Assembly: GCF_020382885.2 (NCBI RefSeq)
Contig: NC_058498.1
Span: forward strand, 19,187,001 to 19,251,000
Direction: 5' to 3'
DNA: 64,000 nucleotides
Origin: Scatophagus argus
Taxonomy: Eukaryota; Chordata; Actinopteri; Scatophagidae
This document shows positions 13,698 to 28,686 of the stretch, piece after piece. Position 1 is the first letter of the stretch; each line of letters begins with the position of its first letter. Position numbers and translations under genes: made by a program. The notes under the pieces are model-generated. The model saw only the letters and a list, made by a program, of their open reading frames with translations, was not told where the DNA came from and ran no database searches.

Positions 13698-13703
13698 AAT
13701 AAA
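13698..13703 (+). terminator. hrh4 polyadenylation signal (AATAAA)
   Basis: AATAAA 243 bp after the hrh4 stop codon, within an AT-rich 3' region that also contains a (TA)n run at about 13540-13558. Confidence 0.5.
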
Positions 13704-14734
13704 CCTGCCGTCATAATATCTTTAATGACTGTGTGAAGCAGTGGACTTCCATGGCACCTTTGAAAGCGGACATAATTGCCCTTGATTAAAGCTCCTCTAA
13801 GAGCCGATGTTAGATTTTTTCAGATGATGTACGTCTTAATATCAAAATGTATGCTTACCTTTACAGACAGCCTCAGTGAGTAGGGCAGGAAAGAGTGACG
13901 TGCTTCAGGCTTTCTCACCACTCAGTTCTTTGTCCTGTGGACTGTGAAATGGTGACTTATGCAGCCAGATAGAATTTGATGATCATAATTTGGTCTAAGA
14001 TATTATTCAAGATCTACAGCGCACCACGTTGTTAAATTATGGTCTGTCTGCATGAAAGCACAGCGGATAGAGCAGCTCCAGCAAACATCCAGACCTTTCA
14101 ACTCCTATTTAGATCAAATTGATGTGAGGGAAGGAGTTTATGGTCTTTTCTGGTTTTATAAAGTTTCATAATCTCTCTGCACACAAAACCTTTTCACTTT
14201 TGAATAAATTGCTATTAATTTGAAACAGAAGGCCTTTTTGCCTGTCTTCAAAAAGATACTTTACATTTTCAAGCTTTTCATCATGCAGCAGTAGGATGAC
14301 AAATGTGGAGTCCACAAGGTTCAAAGTACTCAAAAAGAAGGGAGTATTTGTTTACTGACTACTGAGTTTTATTTCATTTTATCTGAAAAGTGGGCTAGGT
14401 GCAGGGGCAATCATTTGTGAATCAACTGCCAACGCTGAATCTGCACTTCATTTTAAAATAAAACTGTGTTCTTGTTGATGTTACAAATGTACAGCACTAT
14501 AAAATGAGAGCAGCATTAAACTTTTGTACAATAATATCTATGCCAAGCTAGATGGTTGTGGTCTTTAAGTACAGTACAGTATTTATTCAAAGACTTTATT
14601 TATACCCCCCAAACTACTTGACTACTTTGTATCTTGGTTATGAATGTGTGCTGGTGTCAGTAGCCAAAGAAAGAATAAAAAGAAAACTGCCTACAGGCTT
14701 TGTAATTGGATATGTTATTTAAAAAAAAAAACAG

Positions 14735-14830
14735 GGTCCAGTTAGCTTAGCTAGCTTGGTGCTGTCTAAAGGCAACAAAATCTGTCCAGCTGCACCTGTG
14801 AAGTTATGTTCACATAGGTAAGGCTGGGGA
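14735..14830. repeat. Teleost interspersed repeat fragment
   Basis: Contains ttagcttagctagcttggtg and ctaaaggcaacaaaatctgt, phrases recognised from a common fish short repeat. A related piece is at 30100-30235 (ttagcctagcttagcacaaa, then a 'ctggctctgccc' block). Family assignment is from memory. Confidence 0.45.
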
Positions 14831-14994
14831 AAAATAAATGGGATAGACAGGGCTAACAACACAACTCTGCTAGATGAAAATGTGTAAAACTTGAGCAAAG
14901 ACTTGTGTGCATCCTGAGGTTTTAAAAGTCCTTCGTAAACTTATAGAGACAAGAGGGAAAAGAAGAGAATGAGGCTAAATAACAGACACTGTTA

Positions 14995-15490
14995 GGACAA
15001 AAATGTACATTTACTCAAGTACTGTACTTAAATCAAGTTTTGAGGTACTTGTACTGTAATTGAGTATTTCTGTTTTATGCTACTCATTCTTCTACTGCAC
15101 TACATTTATTTGATGTTTATTTTAAAATACAGCACACTGTCAGACACTAAACCAGTGTTGTCCAACTTTTTGCCTTGTGACAGTTTATAAAAAAAACGAT
15201 TTGCAATTGGGATCACATTTTAGATGTCTATTTTCCCTCCATGTGTGAAAACTAGGTTTTCACATGACATGTCACAACGCTGACCTGCTGCTTACACTTT
15301 GATGTTTCAGTATTACTCAAGTGATGTTATATACTGCATAATATATGTATATACTTCTACCTTAGCTACATTTTGCTGCTAACACTTATATACTTTTACT
15401 TAAATAAAAGTACAAAAGTATCGATTTTTTTTTTTTTTTTTTTTGCATTACTGTGTTGGTTCTTTTAAGTAAAGGATCTGTATACTTCTG
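14995..15490. repeat. Teleost MITE-like repeat ('actcaagtactgtactta' family)
   Basis: Starts with tttactcaagtactgtactt and ends with a near-inverted tail (acttttacttaaataaaagt, then ttttaagtaaaggatctgta). This is a very common fish element with self-complementary ends. The centre has diverged and a 20-base poly-T tract interrupts the right part. Confidence 0.6.
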
Positions 15491-18400
15491 TAATGTTTTT
15501 GTCAGTTCTGAGTTTAGTCAGGGGCTGAACTGAACATAAACACGCAGTCACATTCCCACACATGAATATCTATTAGTTGGGTCAGTCTGTGAACTGGCTG
15601 GTGTTGACAAACATGTATTCATTCCGGAGGTTAAATTTGTGTATCTCCTGATACGGCTGTCTGTGGGGCGGGGGTGAAAGTTTTGTAATTTTTTTCTTAG
15701 TCCTGCAACAATGCAGGATAAGATAAGACTGGGCTGAGCTGTCTCACGCTTGAGTGGGTGGAGAGGAATCTTGTTGTGCTTGGTGTGAAAGGTGGTGAAT
15801 GGATGTTGTCTGTGTATGGCAAATTACTGTTGAAAACTCACAACAAGTATAAAGAAAAATTAATGCTGCTTTAAAAAATCCTAGAAGACTGGGGTCATCA
15901 CAAAAAGATTTGACACTGCAGTGAAAATAAGTTCTTCAGAAGAATGCTTTTAAGCTTTTATCTGATAACAAGTACAAGATAAGTGCAGGGCTTTGACCTT
16001 TGTTACATGTTTCCAGCATAGATGAACAGAAACTAAATATGTCCGGAAAAGCATCCTTGGAGATTTAAAACCAGCAGGAAATAACACTGTCGTTCTGTCC
16101 TGTGGGAATTAATGTGGTACGTTGTACTTGAGAGAAAAAAACAGACCCATGAAGACTGTTGAACACTGAGATACTATAGCAGCCAGTTCATAGTGTTGAG
16201 AGAAAAGTGGCCCTGACTGAATGATGACAGCATTTATTTCACTTTCTTCCACCCAGCATAATGTTTTGAAAGTCCAGGATTGTAATAAATCCTCCTACAG
16301 TAACAGTAATATAAAGTGTAAATTGTTAAGATTGCAAGTTCATAGGTTCAGCAGTGTGCCATTTTTAACACAGTAACAGATACAGAAGATCAGTCTTTCA
16401 AAGCATTTCTTTCTGTCCGTTAATAGTCGGTAATATCTCAGCTAAACTTTGGAACAGCTTCCATAATCACATTTCCCATCTCCACTTCTGACTGTGAATA
16501 CAACAGACCACATTAAGTGGCTTTTGTTTTAAAAGAGTTTGTTCTCTTTAAACAAACAATAAAAAAATGTCTAGCTGTGATGAGACCTCTTGAAGAGAAA
16601 TTGATTTTTCAGTCTATGCAGTGGCGTTATTCTCCCACTGACCCCATTTAGTCAGAGCCGTTTAAAGGCAGCTGTTGCTGCATGCATGGCTACACAGTTT
16701 GTGCCTGTACTCAGCTGAAAAGTGAAAATGCCTTCCCTAAACAGGTCCAAAAAATGTGAGACATGACAGTTATATGTGTTCCTCCCATCTGTAAGAATGG
16801 AAATAGACTTTTGAGTTGAGAAGTACAATTGGCTGCACCTCCCTACCCCCTCTCAAAATGGGTGACAAAGTCAATTTGGAGGCATTTCTTAAAAAGGTCA
16901 GCCGAGGATGAGATGAATAGACTGTGGTTTAGCTGACCTGTGCAGAGGCGCAGGTGGACTGGCAAATAGAAAACAAATTGTTTGGCGTGAGTATTGGCAT
17001 TGTTTCTGTGCGCTGTGGGAGACCTAAGAACCAATATTCACAGCCTTTCAAAAAGAAAATTGGAAACAGTTCACATCCTTCTGATTCATGTTTGGATTGC
17101 TGTGGGACACAAATAGGCTAAAAGTAATGTAACTGTTATTGAACAAATATCTTGTGAACACAAAACCAAATGAGATCCTCAAGGACTGGAGAGTGAACAC
17201 ACGGACCTCTGGCTTTTTCTTCAAGCGAATGACTGTTTGACAGAGATTCATAACAGTACAGGGAGTTCAAATGTAGCTGCTGCTCACCAGACTACATGTG
17301 TTTGGAAGATAATAATTTGGAGAAAACAAAAGAAATACAACCATTGAGAATATTTCAGTGGGGTGTCTTTGAAAGAAGTGTGTCCCGCTGCACTCTTCAT
17401 TCAGGGGCAGCATGGTACAATACTCACGGTTACAATTAATGAAGCAACTGTGTGTTGGAGCTGTGAGATTAATCCTGACACTGTGGAAGGTTTGTTAAAG
17501 AAAATGAAAAAAGGAAATTGTTTCAGGATGCAATACAAGGAGTTGATTTAAGACGCATTTCCTACTGTACTCTACCACAGCAGGAGTTATGAACAAAGAC
17601 TCATCCTGGCAGCCGCCGATGATGCTGTTATCATCTCTTTAGCAGGATTCACATGGTGTGGAAAAATGTTTTTTTATGTAGGTGTAGTTTCTGCATTCTC
17701 AAACACCTGATGAAACAAATAAATGTCAGAAACTGCAGCCTGCAGCTCATCAACACTGGGGTCAATGTAAAAGAAATTATCATAAAAATCTCTGCCATTT
17801 GTTCCTGGCCTCCTAATCATGCCAACTGCTTCAAGAGAAATACTAAACAGAATTCTCTTACCCTTTTTTCTGTCATTAACTTATTAATTGCTGCCAGCGA
17901 CTTCTTGAACTTGAAGGTGAGATTGCAGGTTAGAGGAATTACAGGTTGGAGTTGAAAGCGTAAAATACGTAAAACATTTTTTGTCATGCTCGGCTTTTCA
18001 GCTACATAGCTATCTTTTGTGACTTTCAGTAAACTTGCAGATTCTGTCCAGCAGCCACAGAAACTGTGCTCATCTCCAGTTATTAGTGAAGTGGTGTCAG
18101 GCTGAGTGAAAGCCACTGATAGGATGCTGACAGGAAACAGCCCACTTGTCTTCCCTGTGACACTGGTGGGCACTTTCTTGGAACTATTTTGTTAAAAGTC
18201 ATGGACCTCAGTTGTCATTTAATCACAACTGACAGCAAATACAGATTCATGTACCCATTTTGTGTTTTCATATCAGATAATTCCCGTTGTTGTCATAGTA
18301 AGACAGACATCAGAGGACATGAGACATCAGTTATGACAGCTGATGCAGACTGATTTTTGCTTGTATCACTCAAAAAATAATTATGAATGAATGAATATAA

Positions 18401-21400
18401 TATGAAGTATTTTAATCACATATAAAATTTCAATGAAAAGGGTCACATTTAATGCAAAGTTACTCTACCAACCTGAGTCATTGTGAATAAATTGGTCAGA
18501 TTAAATTAAATTAATGCATATTAAAGTAATGCATTTCTAATTATTTATTTATTACTTATTCTGCCTGCTGTAAGAAATTACACTCAAGGTCCTTCATTTA
18601 TATACACTGGTTCAACATGAAAAAATTGCATGTAAGTCACTTTTTATATTGAATTTATGTTATAAAATTAGAAGGAATTTTTATATGTATTTAAAGTCAG
18701 TGTTTTTCACAGATCAGATTTTTTTCAGTGCTCAGTATTTCCAGTAAGATACTCTTTCCTGGTTATTGAATAAAATTTGTTGCCCTGGAAAAGCACTGTC
18801 TCTGGTATAATAAAAAGCTGTCTGAATAGAAAAGTCAGGTTTTGGCTTTAAACCTGAATGCACCTGCATATATAACCTTTTAAAAAGGGTCAAGGAATAC
18901 TACAATTTCCTGGTACCAAATGCTTTGATTAATCAGTTCTATTTATTTTCTGTGGCAACTAGCGACCTAAAAACAGGATGATGCAAGGGACTGAGATATG
19001 CATCAGAAAGAAATTAAGGGTAGAGCTGAAGTAACCATATATATCTACAGTGCTTTTTAAGCTCTTTTATTTATCCTAAAAATTTCACGTTCCCTTTCAG
19101 CAGCATCCAGATTATACAGTTTCATAGCCAACAAAAAAAAAAAAAATCAGACAAGTAAATCAAACTACCTCTCCTACCACATTTCCTATCAAATAGGTTC
19201 TTTTAAAAGGGCAAAGCAACCAAGTTTCACATTATTAAAGCTGTACCTTAATTCACTAAGACAAAATCATCTCCACTAACATCATTATAGGTCCCTCCAA
19301 AAATTAGATTTTTCACCCCTGTTGTCTCCATCAAAGTTTGAGAACACCTGGGATTGTGCACTTCATTGGAAATCATTTTACACCCAAGAGACAATTTACA
19401 GGGGATGAGGTTCAATGGGTAATTTTGATTTGATAGCTCAAGCAAGCTGATCCTCTAATGTAATGCTCCTAATGCTCTGTTCTCAGTTTTGGAGAGACAT
19501 TCCCAAATTTAGATTGAAATGTCCAGAGCCACAGACACATGAATAATAAAATGAGTGTGATCAGGTTGCCAAGCAGTAGATTTGACAAACAAAGCCTGAC
19601 ACTGTAAATTTGCTGCTGAAGCCTGTGGCATTAACATAGCATTTTCTGCCAGTCTGCCCATTCAAGACCAAAGATAACAGTGTATAGATGAAAACTAAAG
19701 TACAAACTGTTTTGCTATGCTGTTGATTTTCTATATGACATTTTTATTATTCAGCCAAAAACCCTGAGGTTTAACATCTTTATATGACAGCCTGGTATTC
19801 TTCTAACGGTGCAGGCTGTGTGCGGACAGCCTTCTGTTCCACTTGTTTACAGTCTGAGCCATATGTCTGCTGCTCCTTACAATGACATTGCTAACGCTGG
19901 GTAGAGACTGCCCAGACTCAGACACAAACTGCAGTTTGTGGTTCAAAATCAGCACAAGAACTACAGATTATCTCAATTATTATTTTTTTTAAAGGTGATT
20001 TAACAGTATACTTCATTATTTTACATTTATACTGTTTATCAGGGTTTTTACTTATGTAATTATTCTGTATTGTTTCTGCTAACCTCTGTTGTCCTTTTAA
20101 GTCCCTCTGAAGTGTAAGTTGATTGTAAATGTTTTGAAATGCGCAACAAAATTTTTCTATTGTTATGGCAGTCATGATAAAATTAGATTAGAATAGATTA
20201 ACCTGAAACTTCGGCAAGCATCATAGTTACAGCATCTATGTATATGTATGTAAATATATATGAGTGTTACAATAAATAAGTGTGTTGTGAATCTTTATCA
20301 GAAGGAACATTTAAACAGAAGGTGTATAAACAGCAAAACCTGTGCAATGATCAAACCATGGCTGAAGCAGTAGCTCAAAAAACCTACAAGTGTAAGAAAA
20401 AAGATAAAGACAATGTCATATCAGTGAAGGCGTCCCTATTAAAAAGCCTGTACAGAAATGAAAATAATAATAATATTTCATAGCACTTGAAACCAACTTG
20501 ATATTTTTGTGCCCTACATTAACTTGTCACTTGTGTCACTCCCCTGTCACTTGTCACTCAGTCATGCTGTCATGAGAACATTTTCTGTTCGCAGCCTGAT
20601 TACTTTTGACCTTGTTTTGTATGTTAATTCGGCACACAGAAGTAAGCACACAGAAAAAAACAAAAAAACAAAAAACAAACAGCCCATCAAAATTGAGTAT
20701 GCAGAAAAGTAATTTGCCTGGCATGAATACAAAGATGTCATTAAGGGTGATGGCGCATTGACTTTCCCCCTCGGTTTGGCATCTGTCCTGAGAGCTCAAA
20801 CATGGACGTAGAGGACACCTGCTCTGACTGTGGAACTCAATTTACATCATTAAAAGAGCCATATATGTATACGTTTAAACCAACAATGGAACACATGATT
20901 ACTTGTGTAAAAGGTTTTGATCGTAGTGATGAACCCAGAGGATTATCTGCATTTCCTTCAGTTCTGAGGAGTTCTATGCTCTCTTTTAACTTGTTTTGGG
21001 TTTCTGATGTGCTGGTTTGATGTATGTTCACCAGCAAGGTGCTAAAGCTACATTTCGAACCATCCCTTATCCCTCTACTGAGGTTCCATACAAGCTGATC
21101 CGATACCAAAATTGGAGTAAAAGTTGGTCATAGAGAATCAGAGCAACTAGAGTCCCATCGTCTGTGCTCTGATGTAGGATTTCCCACACTGTTGTGTTCA
21201 GCAGTCCTTTGTTGCGCTTTCTGCAGCCTTTTCTCACAGTTTCTCTCGTTGTTATAATAACACCCACATATTGGGAAGAAGGAACACAAAACATTTGTAG
21301 TCCTCGGTTGTGTGTGTGCGTGTCTGTGTAGTGAGTGTGTGGTTGATTGAGTGAGAAAGTTCAAGCGCAGAAAAGTGATTGTGAATGTGAGAAAAGTGAA

Positions 21401-24289
21401 GTGTAAACCCACTGCGATATCACCCAATAGTTTGTAGAATACTGTTTGGAGGCCTTGAGTTTGGTATTATGGCCATCGCCATCTTGGTTTTTTGGAGCCA
21501 AAGGTGACCATATTTGCAGGAGATGGTGGAGCTGGGGAGGATACCCATTGCTACCCCTGTGTTATGACTGGATCTGACTTGAGAACTTGAGGACAAGGTG
21601 TGGTAGCCAGTGATGTGGTGATTCAGAAGGCGTACAGGCATATACAAAGGACACATACTGTATTCAACCCGTCTCCTGTCCCCCTGCCCACAGACATCAC
21701 ATCATCAGTAAATGCTCTCTGAACTTTGTATCAGGTAGAATTTAATAATGCATCACATAACCAACAGTGGCCTGTGCCTGTTTTGCGTGCAGCAAGTACT
21801 GCAAAAAACCTAGAGAGCACCTTACTAACTGCACCAAACGATGTTCTGACCCACAAGTACTCATGGATCAAATCACACCCAACTTTAAACCACAGCCTTC
21901 ATTTGGGATCTAACCAGCTGATTTCACTCTGAGACAGCACTATCCAGGGGAAAGAGGATGGTGTAAATGGTGCTGAAATGAAAATATCAGAGTAGGCAGG
22001 TGTCACTGACTTTAAGTGCTGAGAAATTAGCAATCACATTATAAAATTCCCAGATATACTGATGGACAGGTGTTTTGTTAGCTGCCATTAGCTTTGCTGC
22101 TCCCTGAAAGCTATAACATTATCCTCTGCAACTTCACATTATTGCTATTGTTGCCTACATCACAAAGTGAAGCATAGCCAATGATAAAAAATAAAAATAA
22201 AAAAAGATGATGATGCAAAGTGTCATTGAGAGAAAAATTATTATCTAGATAGGTGAATTAAAAGAACGTGAAATTGAATGTTATTAAGACTAATATATGT
22301 CATCATCTTGTACAGCCTGGAGAGTGTAACACAAATTGTCTTAAATACAAGTACCTCTGAAGTCTTATTTTTCTTTGTTTTATTTTTAACACACACGACC
22401 CACTGTGACTGTGTTTGTGGTTACTCATCTCTGACAGTCATATGAGCTGACACAGCAAGCATATCACATTTACATAAACAGCGAGGCCTGTGGAGATACA
22501 GAAGATCTCTGCTCCGAGTTGTGTGAGGTAACTGAAGTGAGGTAACCAGCTGAGCAAGTGGCTGTTTCTCGCTGACATAACATCTGCCACAAGCTGGAAC
22601 ATGGGAGTCCCAACGCAGGAAGTCTTCAAAGTAGAAAAATGTCAAAAAGCAACCATTTCAACATGCGCGAGGAAGAAAATTATGATCCCTCAAGGCACTG
22701 TATTGATTCCACAGCCAGCCAGTCGAGGCATAAATGTTACTGTTCAGCGTGTGTGCAAACATTTTATCAGTAAAGAGCATATTGCAATATCGATGGGTGT
22801 TTATCCCCCACATTCTGGCACAAACAGTCTGGGCCAAGGATTTGAAACAACATTTTGTCTTCCCTTTCCAGAGATTTAGCTTGACTTCGATGTTTATTAA
22901 ATCAGTCCTCTTGTCCAAGGTTGGGAAACTATTATAATATCAGTTTGACCTTTTCTGCTTTCAGAAAATTCTGGTGACATAATGTCACCATCTTTCAGCT
23001 GTCAGAGAAACCCATGTTTCACATTCTGGGAACATCCATATCAGCCACCATCCATCTTTAGGAGCTGTAAAACACAAGCGTATTAGTTCAAAAGTTATAT
23101 ATACATAATCACCATGTTAAGTGACCTTTGTGCTTCAACTGGTTTCTTCTCTGAGCTGAGTCCCTCCATAAACAGCTTTTGCCTGCCTGTCTTAAAAGCC
23201 TGAGGTTCAGCACAACTCTGACACAGCAGCTTCTTTAATCTACACAAACATCTTTTCCATCTTTACCAACAACCTTTTAAGGTCTTTATCTCTCTCCTTT
23301 TTTCTGATTTAGTAGATGTGATGCCTGAAGAGGTGAACACTTGTTTAAAGCAAAATATTTGTCTCATTTGACAAAAAGGAAGGAAAGTTTTCAGGAAGAA
23401 AATGAGAAAAAATATAAATCCTTATAAGCCATCGTCATCAGAATTACTAACCTGTATGATGAGTTTGGTGAGGGGGAAGAAGCTTAGGGAGGGAAAGAAG
23501 CATCCTCTTTAATGGTGACAAACTATTCCTGTAAAGGTATACTTCCTGCATTTTTCACAAATTGCTCTGTCTACTGCTTAATGTTTAATCTACTGAGAAG
23601 TGAGTGATATTCAGACAGCGCAGAGGTTTATAAGGTTAAGATTGCCTGTGCTAATATCCAATCAGAATGGCCCGAACAAATAGGGGCTATATTAAAGTGA
23701 ATTTGCTGAACAAAGTACTACTGTTACACACAGAACAAATTACGAGGTCTTGAATAAATTGGTTTATTACTCAGAAAGAGCACCAGACATAGAGCATGAG
23801 CTTGGTGGCTATGATAAAAATCAAACCTGATCAAAGTGCAAGCAATCTGCCTTTTCATATCCTCCTGCAGTCTGTGCTGTCCTGTCACAGGAGATAGGCA
23901 CGCAATCTACCACACAAAGCTACGCACCAATGAGATAGGCTGGGTTATACCACAGTTTAAAAAACAGCTCATATAATTTCTTCTTCCGTCCACTTAAACT
24001 ACTGCTGTGGTTCGATATACAGTATGATGTGTGGGCTGCTCAGCATTGCAGCACCTTACACCAAGGCTTTTGCTTCAGTCACCACAACACGAAGCTCATT
24101 TCTTACACCCATAAATGCAACAGTGACATTTCTTAAAACACAAAGCCCATTTACAAGAGTGACAACACCTTGTGGGGTCTTTTCATTCACTGAAGACTTC
24201 TAAGGCTGTCTCACGTCAAGTCAAATATACTATACATGCATGACATACAGCACAGATGAAATTTCAGTCCTCTTTGGAGCCACAGTGCA

Positions 24290-24790
24290 AAAAGGCAATC
24301 TATAATAAAAATAAACGCACTCAAAAATATAAATATAAAAATACACATAAGATCACAGTCAAAGGCACAAGTGATATAGTAGGAAGGAACCAGGCAAGGT
24401 GTATAGAAGCTGAGATGAGATAGTGTGGTGTAGTGCAAAAGAGAATGCAGTATAGTGCAAAGGGAGGGCAGCAGAGTGAAATATGCAGTGTGTGTGTGTG
24501 TGTGTTGGCGGGGGGGGGGCACATGATGTCAGATGCTGAAGGGGAGGCAGGTGGGTGTGTGGACAGAGTCTGTGACAAGGGGCTGAGGGGGGAGGAGGGG
24601 TAGAGTAGGGAGGGAGGTGAGCATCCTGACTGCCTGGTGGATAAAACTGTCCTTGAGCCTGCTGGTTTTGGCCCAGAGACTCCACAGTCTCCTCCCTGAC
24701 GGCAGCAGGCTGAAGAGGCTGTGAGATGGGAGGGTGGAGTCATCTGCAATCCTGATGGCTTTGCAGGTGAGTCGGGTGTTGTAGATGTCA
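24290..24790 (-). mobile_element. 3' end of a Rex1-type LINE, truncated
   Basis: The minus strand, allowing a frameshift, reads RRETVESLWAKTSRLKDSF followed by IHQAVRMLTSLP. This resembles the C-terminal end of fish Rex1-type reverse transcriptases (RFRSLWANTNRLKDSF as remembered). The downstream part (24230-24530) is non-coding tail with a GT run and poly-G. No upstream reverse transcriptase core is present, so this is a 5'-truncated dead copy. Confidence 0.6.
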
Positions 24791-27700
24791 ACACCTATGT
24801 TCAGTTCCAGTGTGACTTACATGAACTCTTACCCCTGAACGTGTTTCTAAATTTCAAGAGACATACAGTTGTTGGTAAGAAAACACAGAAATTGTACAGA
24901 ATAATTGAATAACAAATTCATATCATCACTGGGTTCAGTATAAAAGAAAACAAATACTGCCAGCTTTTTCTTTTGTACAACAGATGGAAAACCTGCTGCT
25001 TTAAGTTTTTGAAACAACAGTTCAAAAGTGAAATTCATTTTGTCAAACACTGACCTCAAAGCACACGTCTCCACAGGGGAAGCCACTCACTTTAATCAGC
25101 CCAACACAGCACAACTGCATTTGTCACGCACAAGAGCTTAATTACCTCTGCTCAAGAGAGGCAGTTGTGCTGTGTTGAGCTGCCTCAAAAACCACTCAAC
25201 AGATTTCAGTGATATTTCCTGGGAGGTTACACTAAAGACAAAAATAGAACTTAGTAATTCTGGGTTTGGATAGCGCCACCATGTGGTCATTTATGAAGGT
25301 CATTTATCAAGTTTTTCTTAAAAAAAAAAAAACAAAAGAAAAAAAACAAAAACAGATTTCCATCTTTTTTAAATAGCAGTCTCTTAATGCAAATTTTAAA
25401 AAATCATCACTGTATTTGAGACATATTATGAGTTTCCTCCTGCCAAATTCATGAGGTTACAGCCTGTTTCACATACAGTATCATAATTTCTTAACCTTCA
25501 TGGTTAAACAACAGGTGCTTCAGCAGTTTGGTCATGAATGACTGTAAATCAGAGGTCATGCAATTTTAAACAATCCTTGCACAAAGTCAGGATGAACATA
25601 TTTTAGAATAACCAGTGGTTTTATCTGAATTTATGTGTATTTGATACAGATATAAACTTTCTCTTAATTTAAATAACAAATTTCGAGTATTCTACAGCCT
25701 TGTAGCATTTATTCTCTGAGTGCTTTTTATGCTTAATGATATACAGCACATTTGCTTTTACCTTTGAAGCTTCTGTGCTCCAGTTTCTTGCTTCTGCTCC
25801 TGTGTTGCCCGCATCCTGCCGTCAGGCCGTCAGAAATAAAGGATTAGTGACCCATATTAAATGATGCTACCCATTCATGATTTGAGAATTCATACAACAT
25901 GTCAGGAACACATGAAAAATATAATATATCAAGGACACAGCGGGTGTTCTCTTCACACATCCGACCAAGTCCACATTGTAATGCAGAGAGGACATAATGA
26001 GCACTACAGCCCAGCTCCAGTGAATTTCTCCATATATTATATAGGCCTAGACACATTTATGTGCTCTTGGTGTATACATACTGCTATCACTAAAAAAAAA
26101 ATAATAATAATAAATCAAACAATTGTCCTCTAGTATTTAGACCTTCTGCTGTACACTCTTTGCTCTTTAAGATGCACTGAATGAACAGAAGAAATGAAAA
26201 CACATGTATAATGCAAAACAATCCAATTCAACAGTCCTGTAATGAATAATAATCTCAGTATCACCCGTAAAAGTACAGCCTCAAAATATATTATTAACAC
26301 ACTTGGGTCAGAATCAACAGAAGGAGAACATTTTAAATGAGGTAGTATTTATGACAGTGTTGTGTACAGTATTGAATTACTTTGCAGAGGCGTTTCTGTA
26401 TGCCTGTTGGATATTTTGATTTGTGAAACACAGGTGTAACTAATAACATTAATAATGACTAATTACAAGCCACCTGGATGCAATGGACTCATTACACTGT
26501 ACTTTTTCATAATGTGAATATCCACAGTAAGCAATGTGTCAGTCCCAACATCAACTTTTGAAATCTACTTCACTCCATGTGTTAATACCCAACTGTAAAT
26601 AATGCACAGACTAGAGTGGCTGTAGATGACGTGAACATTTGTAAAGAGTTAGTTGGTGTGATAAAATGGGCTTTGCATCTCTGTTTGACATTAAAATATG
26701 CTTGTTAAGCAGGGAACTCAAACAGTGCCTCTGTACTGTGTGTAGGAAGAAATTTTATTATATTATAGATAATGGCAGGAACTCAACCCAGTAACACAAA
26801 AATGTTATCTCCTTGTTTGTGAGAAATTGTTTCTATAATGTTAGAGTGTTCTTTTTAGGTTCTGTGTGCATTTTTATAATGGACCTGCGCTACGCCAAAG
26901 CAGTAAAAGCAAAAGCATTTCTTTTTTGGCACTGACATGTATGGAATGGGAAAATCTGATCCTATGCTTTCCCAGATTCCACTTCATGAATGTAGCATGA
27001 GATTCCTTGTTGAAGCCATCCACTTTCTGCCTGTCATGTGTCTTAATTATAAATGCAAACTATCATTAACATTATCCTTATAGCACATACTCATCATTCT
27101 GACAGGAACAGCCAAAACAGAACCTGTTAATTTCTATCATCCACAGAGGATGCTGTATGCCCTCCACTCACTCATCACAAACCTTGAAACTGAGCCATCT
27201 CATTCATCCTCTGCACTGCTGCACTAACATCACACACACCATAGATACTCTCTGACTGTATGCATGAATATTGTATATGTATATCAGGTTTGAATATTAT
27301 TTTTTAAAATTTCTTTCTTTCCTACTTAAATACGTGTATATACATTATGTTCTATGTGTGTGTAGCATTAAGGGGCTAAAACTTAAATTGCATTGCGCAA
27401 CATGTGCTGTGAAATGACAGACACGTGGGCCTTAACTTTCACCCGTGACAGCTGTGCCGTCAGGTTTGAGAGATGGGTGCCTGCCGCCGCCATCTTGCTC
27501 CACGGTTCTGACCCATTCAAATAGTAGAAAATGACAAACTTTTGTTCTGAAAGAAATCACATGAAAGAAATGCTAAAATGATGGGGAATAACATTTCACA
27601 GGTCACAAGTTGTTTTACAATGTTTTTCTGTTATGAACATGTTGAATGTGATACGTCACAATAAGTTACTCTTATGTTTAGCTAACATAAAGTTACTGAT

Positions 27701-28680
27701 ACTAAACTAAGCTAACAGTCAAATAAAGAAGAAAAAAGGTGAATGTTTTTATTAAAGCAATGTAACAGTCAGATACTGGAAATGATATTTATCAGCTGTG
27801 TCTTATTGGTTTAGGTGGTCCTAAATTATTCATTTTCTAATTGTGTCTTGGCACTAACGTGACATACACATGATAGCTCTGCACAACCCTGCTGATACAC
27901 AGCATATATCTTTTGTCTTCACTCGTTATGTCTTAAACAATATTATGGAAATATTCTAACTATATGAAAAGGTGTTTTGGTATTAGTTTAAAGATTATTA
28001 AATATATTTGAATCTTTCAATAATGTATGTCATTTTTAACAGAATAAACCACTTGAAGAGCACGGCACAAATTCAGTGAGTTATGATGAGTGGAAAGACC
28101 TCCTGCATTGATGGACGTGTGGTACATGCAGTAGGGAGTACAGTTTCCCTTCACCAATATGGCAGCCCCATTGACCTTATTTCACAAAAATATGTATATG
28201 TTCTCGTAGAGACAATTTTTGATTTGATTGAATTGTGCCATGAACGGATGATGATGTTTGTTAAATATAATACAATTGTGTGAGTCAGGAAAGTTACAGT
28301 TTGTTGTAAAGGTAGAAAATCAGCTACCATCTAGTTTTGTGATATCAGTGAAATGATCTCTCTTCTTGCATAACATGCATCACCAACACCTGCACAGCCA
28401 TCACCTTTACACATTTCAACTTGTCCCCAGAACATTCCCAGGATGATGGAAAAAGTATTAAAAGAGCTGAAAATCACTGCCATATAGTCATATTGAATTT
28501 GACCTCTGAATGATCTTATCTTTACAGTGCCTTCTTAATGTTTTGCCCTTAGTCCTCTAACACAGCAGCTTGATCCCCTGACTACTGACAACCAAACATT
28601 CAGCGATGCAGGACACCAAACTGTTTTGTAATGTCACATCAATAAACCACCAGACTGCAGGAAACATTTTTTTAATTATT

Positions 28681-28686
28681 TTTATT
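28681..28686 (-). terminator. tgm1 polyadenylation signal (AATAAA on minus strand)
   Basis: The complement of AATAAA lies about 450 bp beyond the tgm1 stop codon, a reasonable 3' UTR length. Confidence 0.4.

Noticed and set aside
21050..21660. Cluster of short minus-strand ORFs with a possible repeat-like sequence
   Set aside because: No family match and no consistent splice sites. It may be an old fish repeat, but I could not name it or see its ends.
24211..24522. His/Pro-rich minus-strand ORFs
   Set aside because: Produced by the GT run and poly-G in the LINE tail rather than a gene.
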